The translations under genes and the position numbers were made by a program. From the NCBI GenBank assembly GCA_030460725.1, contig JAKECL010000107.1, positions 1 through 6,698 on the forward strand: 6,698 nucleotides of DNA. The letters run 5' to 3'. This document shows, one piece after another, positions 5,584 to 6,698 of this stretch. A model generated the notes under the pieces. That model was not told the origin of the DNA, made no database searches, and worked only from the letters and a program-made list of their open reading frames with translations. Source of the DNA: Propionibacterium sp. GTDB taxonomy: Bacteria; Actinomycetota; Actinomycetes; Actinomycetales; Actinomycetaceae. Position 1 is the first letter of the stretch, and each line of letters starts with the position of its first letter.

Positions 5584-6546
5584 ACGATCACAGCGGCCGT
5601 GGATGGCTCGGCACTGGGCAACCCGGGGCCGGCAGGATGGGCGTGGGTGGTCTCCGAGGACTGCTGGGACTCAGGGGGCTGGGACCACGGCACCAACAAC
5701 CTCGGCGAACTCACCGCTGTCCTGGAGCTCCTGCGGGCCACCGCGGATGCGGGACTGGGAGGGGAGCCCCTGCACGTCCTGGCTGACTCCCAGTACGCCA
5801 TCAACACGGTCACCAAATGGCGTCACGGGTGGAAGAAGCGGGGCTGGCAGAAGGCGGACAAGAAGCCCATCAAGAACCTGGAGGTCGTCAAGGCCCTCGA
5901 CGAGGCCATGCAAGGGCGCACGGTCACCTTCGAATGGGTGCGCGGGCACGCCGGGCACCCCCTGAACGAACGCGCCGACGACCTGGCCCGAGGTGCTGCG
6001 GAGATGCACCAGAAGGGCCTCGTCGCACCGGGGGGACCCGGCTTCTCCGGGAGACGGTCGCCGGGGTCAGGGACGGGGGACGGGTCAGGCCCCGCCACCG
6101 GCACCCACACCGCCACCCCGGCCGCGCAGGCCGCGGACCGCGACCGAGCTCCGGGGAACCCCGGCGACGCTGGCACCACCCCACCGGACTCCGCCCGCGA
6201 GAGCGCCACCGGCAGGGACGAGGCGATGGTCCTGGACTCCGAGAAGTCCTTCATCCGCGCCTGGGCGGCAGGTGACGCCGATACACTGCGCGCGCTCTCG
6301 GGTCCCGACGCCCGCAGGGTGTGGCCGGAGGGGACCACCTCCCGTGGGCTCGGCGGTCCCGTGCCAGCGGGACTGCGGATCGGTCGGATGCACGCCACCG
6401 CACTGGGGGAGGACGCCTGGCTCGTCGTCTACCGCATGTCCTGGGAGGACGGTGCCTCCCTGGAGTCCAGCGTGTGGTCCTGTGCCACGCCCGGGAGCAG
6501 GGGCGGCGCGCGCATGGTCTGGCACCAGTCCACCCGCAGGGCCTGA
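5581..6546 (+). CDS. rnhA: Ribonuclease HI with C-terminal NTF2-like (DUF4440/SnoaL-type) domain
   Basis: Cytoplasmic endonuclease that cuts the RNA strand of RNA-DNA hybrids. Residues 1 to about 145 are a complete RNase HI domain: Asp8 in AVDGSALGNPGPAGW, Glu43 in NNLGELTAV, Asp69 in LADSQYAI, the basic handle KWRHGWKKRGW (79-89), His123 in WVRGHAGHPLNERADDLA, and Asp133. A Gly/Pro/Ala/Thr-rich linker of about 65 residues (148-212) leads to a second domain (about 214-319). This contains LDSEKSFIRAWAAGDADTL, DAWLVVYRM, LESSVW and a terminal WHQST, a pattern I recognise from small NTF2-like DUF4440 proteins. At 321 residues it is about twice the size of E. coli RNase HI. The ATG is the only possible start after an in-frame stop at 5542-5544, and it has no ribosome site, so the mRNA may be leaderless. 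It lies 36 bases after the kinase-like gene but is probably not part of that system. The second domain's role is unknown. Confidence 0.92.
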   Translation: MTITAAVDGSALGNPGPAGWAWVVSEDCWDSGGWDHGTNNLGELTAVLELLRATADAGLGGEPLHVLADSQYAINTVTKWRHGWKKRGWQKADKKPIKNLEVVKALDEAMQGRTVTFEWVRGHAGHPLNERADDLARGAAEMHQKGLVAPGGPGFSGRRSPGSGTGDGSGPATGTHTATPAAQAADRDRAPGNPGDAGTTPPDSARESATGRDEAMVLDSEKSFIRAWAAGDADTLRALSGPDARRVWPEGTTSRGLGGPVPAGLRIGRMHATALGEDAWLVVYRMSWEDGASLESSVWSCATPGSRGGARMVWHQSTRRA

Positions 6547-6698
6547 ACCCCCAGGACCCCAGCACCACAGGACCGCCACGCCCCCTGCCTCCCGCACGGG
6601 ACTCAGCCCTCAGCGTCGAGCCGCGGCGTCATCCCTGCGGGTGCCTGCGCGCCCGTTCCTCCCGCTGCCTTCTCATGCGCACCATCCGGGCCGGTGGG
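6547..6698. other. Right-edge intergenic sequence, possibly the end of a minus-strand gene
   Basis: No + strand gene can be supported here. On the minus strand two frames are open from the right edge. One ends at a stop at 6629-6631 with a tail reading RMRRQREERARRHPQG; the other ends at a stop at 6603-6605 with a tail reading AGMTPRLDAEG. Either could be the C-terminus of a convergent gene, but the fragments are too short to choose between them or to name a product. Confidence 0.3.
6637..6656. terminator. Weak hairpin downstream of RNase HI
   Basis: GCGGGTGC and GCGCCCGT form an 8-base stem with two G-U pairs (as + strand RNA) around the loop CTGC, followed by TTCCT. It lies about 90 bases past the RNase HI stop. 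It would fall inside the coding tail of a minus-strand gene if the 6629 stop is the real one, so this is a weak call. Confidence 0.22.

Noticed and set aside
5031..5816. A 261-residue minus-strand open frame across the kinase-like gene and the start of RNase HI
   Set aside because: It is Ser/Arg/Thr-rich antisense to two genes with clear membrane segments or catalytic motifs, and has no domain of its own. Long antisense frames are expected at this GC.
1..6698. CRISPR array, tRNA/rRNA, insertion sequence, prophage or toxin-antitoxin locus
   Set aside because: I saw no regularly spaced repeats, cloverleaf, transposase motifs, terminal inverted repeats or phage genes. The window is ordinary chromosomal gene content apart from the signalling cassette.

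Overview
The window looks like chromosome from a high-GC actinobacterium. The evidence is very high GC with G/C-dominated third codon positions, GTG starts, hairpins without T-tracts, and a LuxR-family two-component cassette of actinobacterial type. An Actinomyces/Schaalia-like relative is my best guess, but that rests on protein resemblance from memory and not on any search.

Layout, all genes on the + strand. (1) Positions 1-1931: the 3' part of an oligopeptidase B gene (S9A serine peptidase), cut by the left edge and carrying an unusual repeat- and palindrome-rich insertion. (2) Positions 1932-2241: a 310-base gap with two strong hairpins just after the peptidase stop, then two adjacent perfect palindromes just upstream of the next gene. 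(3) Positions 2242-5544: a three-gene signalling cassette: a NarL/FixJ-type response regulator, a membrane histidine kinase with an intact ATP-binding domain, and a second membrane protein that resembles a kinase but lacks recognisable catalytic boxes. (4) Positions 5581-6546: a ribonuclease HI fused to a C-terminal NTF2-like (DUF4440/SnoaL-type) domain, apparently with a leaderless start. (5) Positions 6547-6698: non-coding or the tail of an unseen neighbour.

The cassette probably works as one unit. The regulator and first kinase overlap by GTGA (2904-2907). The second kinase-like gene begins with another GTGA (4501-4504), whose TGA would end the first kinase if its frame moved by -1. As the sequence stands, the first kinase frame does not stop there. 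It passes through a run of ten G (4389-4398) and stays open to 5147, deep inside the next gene. All three forward frames are open across this tract. Its length, or slippage on it, therefore selects a kinase that stops at the coupled junction, a long read-through product, or a fusion of the two membrane proteins. This is either a contingency/frameshift switch or a sequencing error, and it is the most interesting point in the window. The ligand and target genes of the system cannot be read from the sequence.
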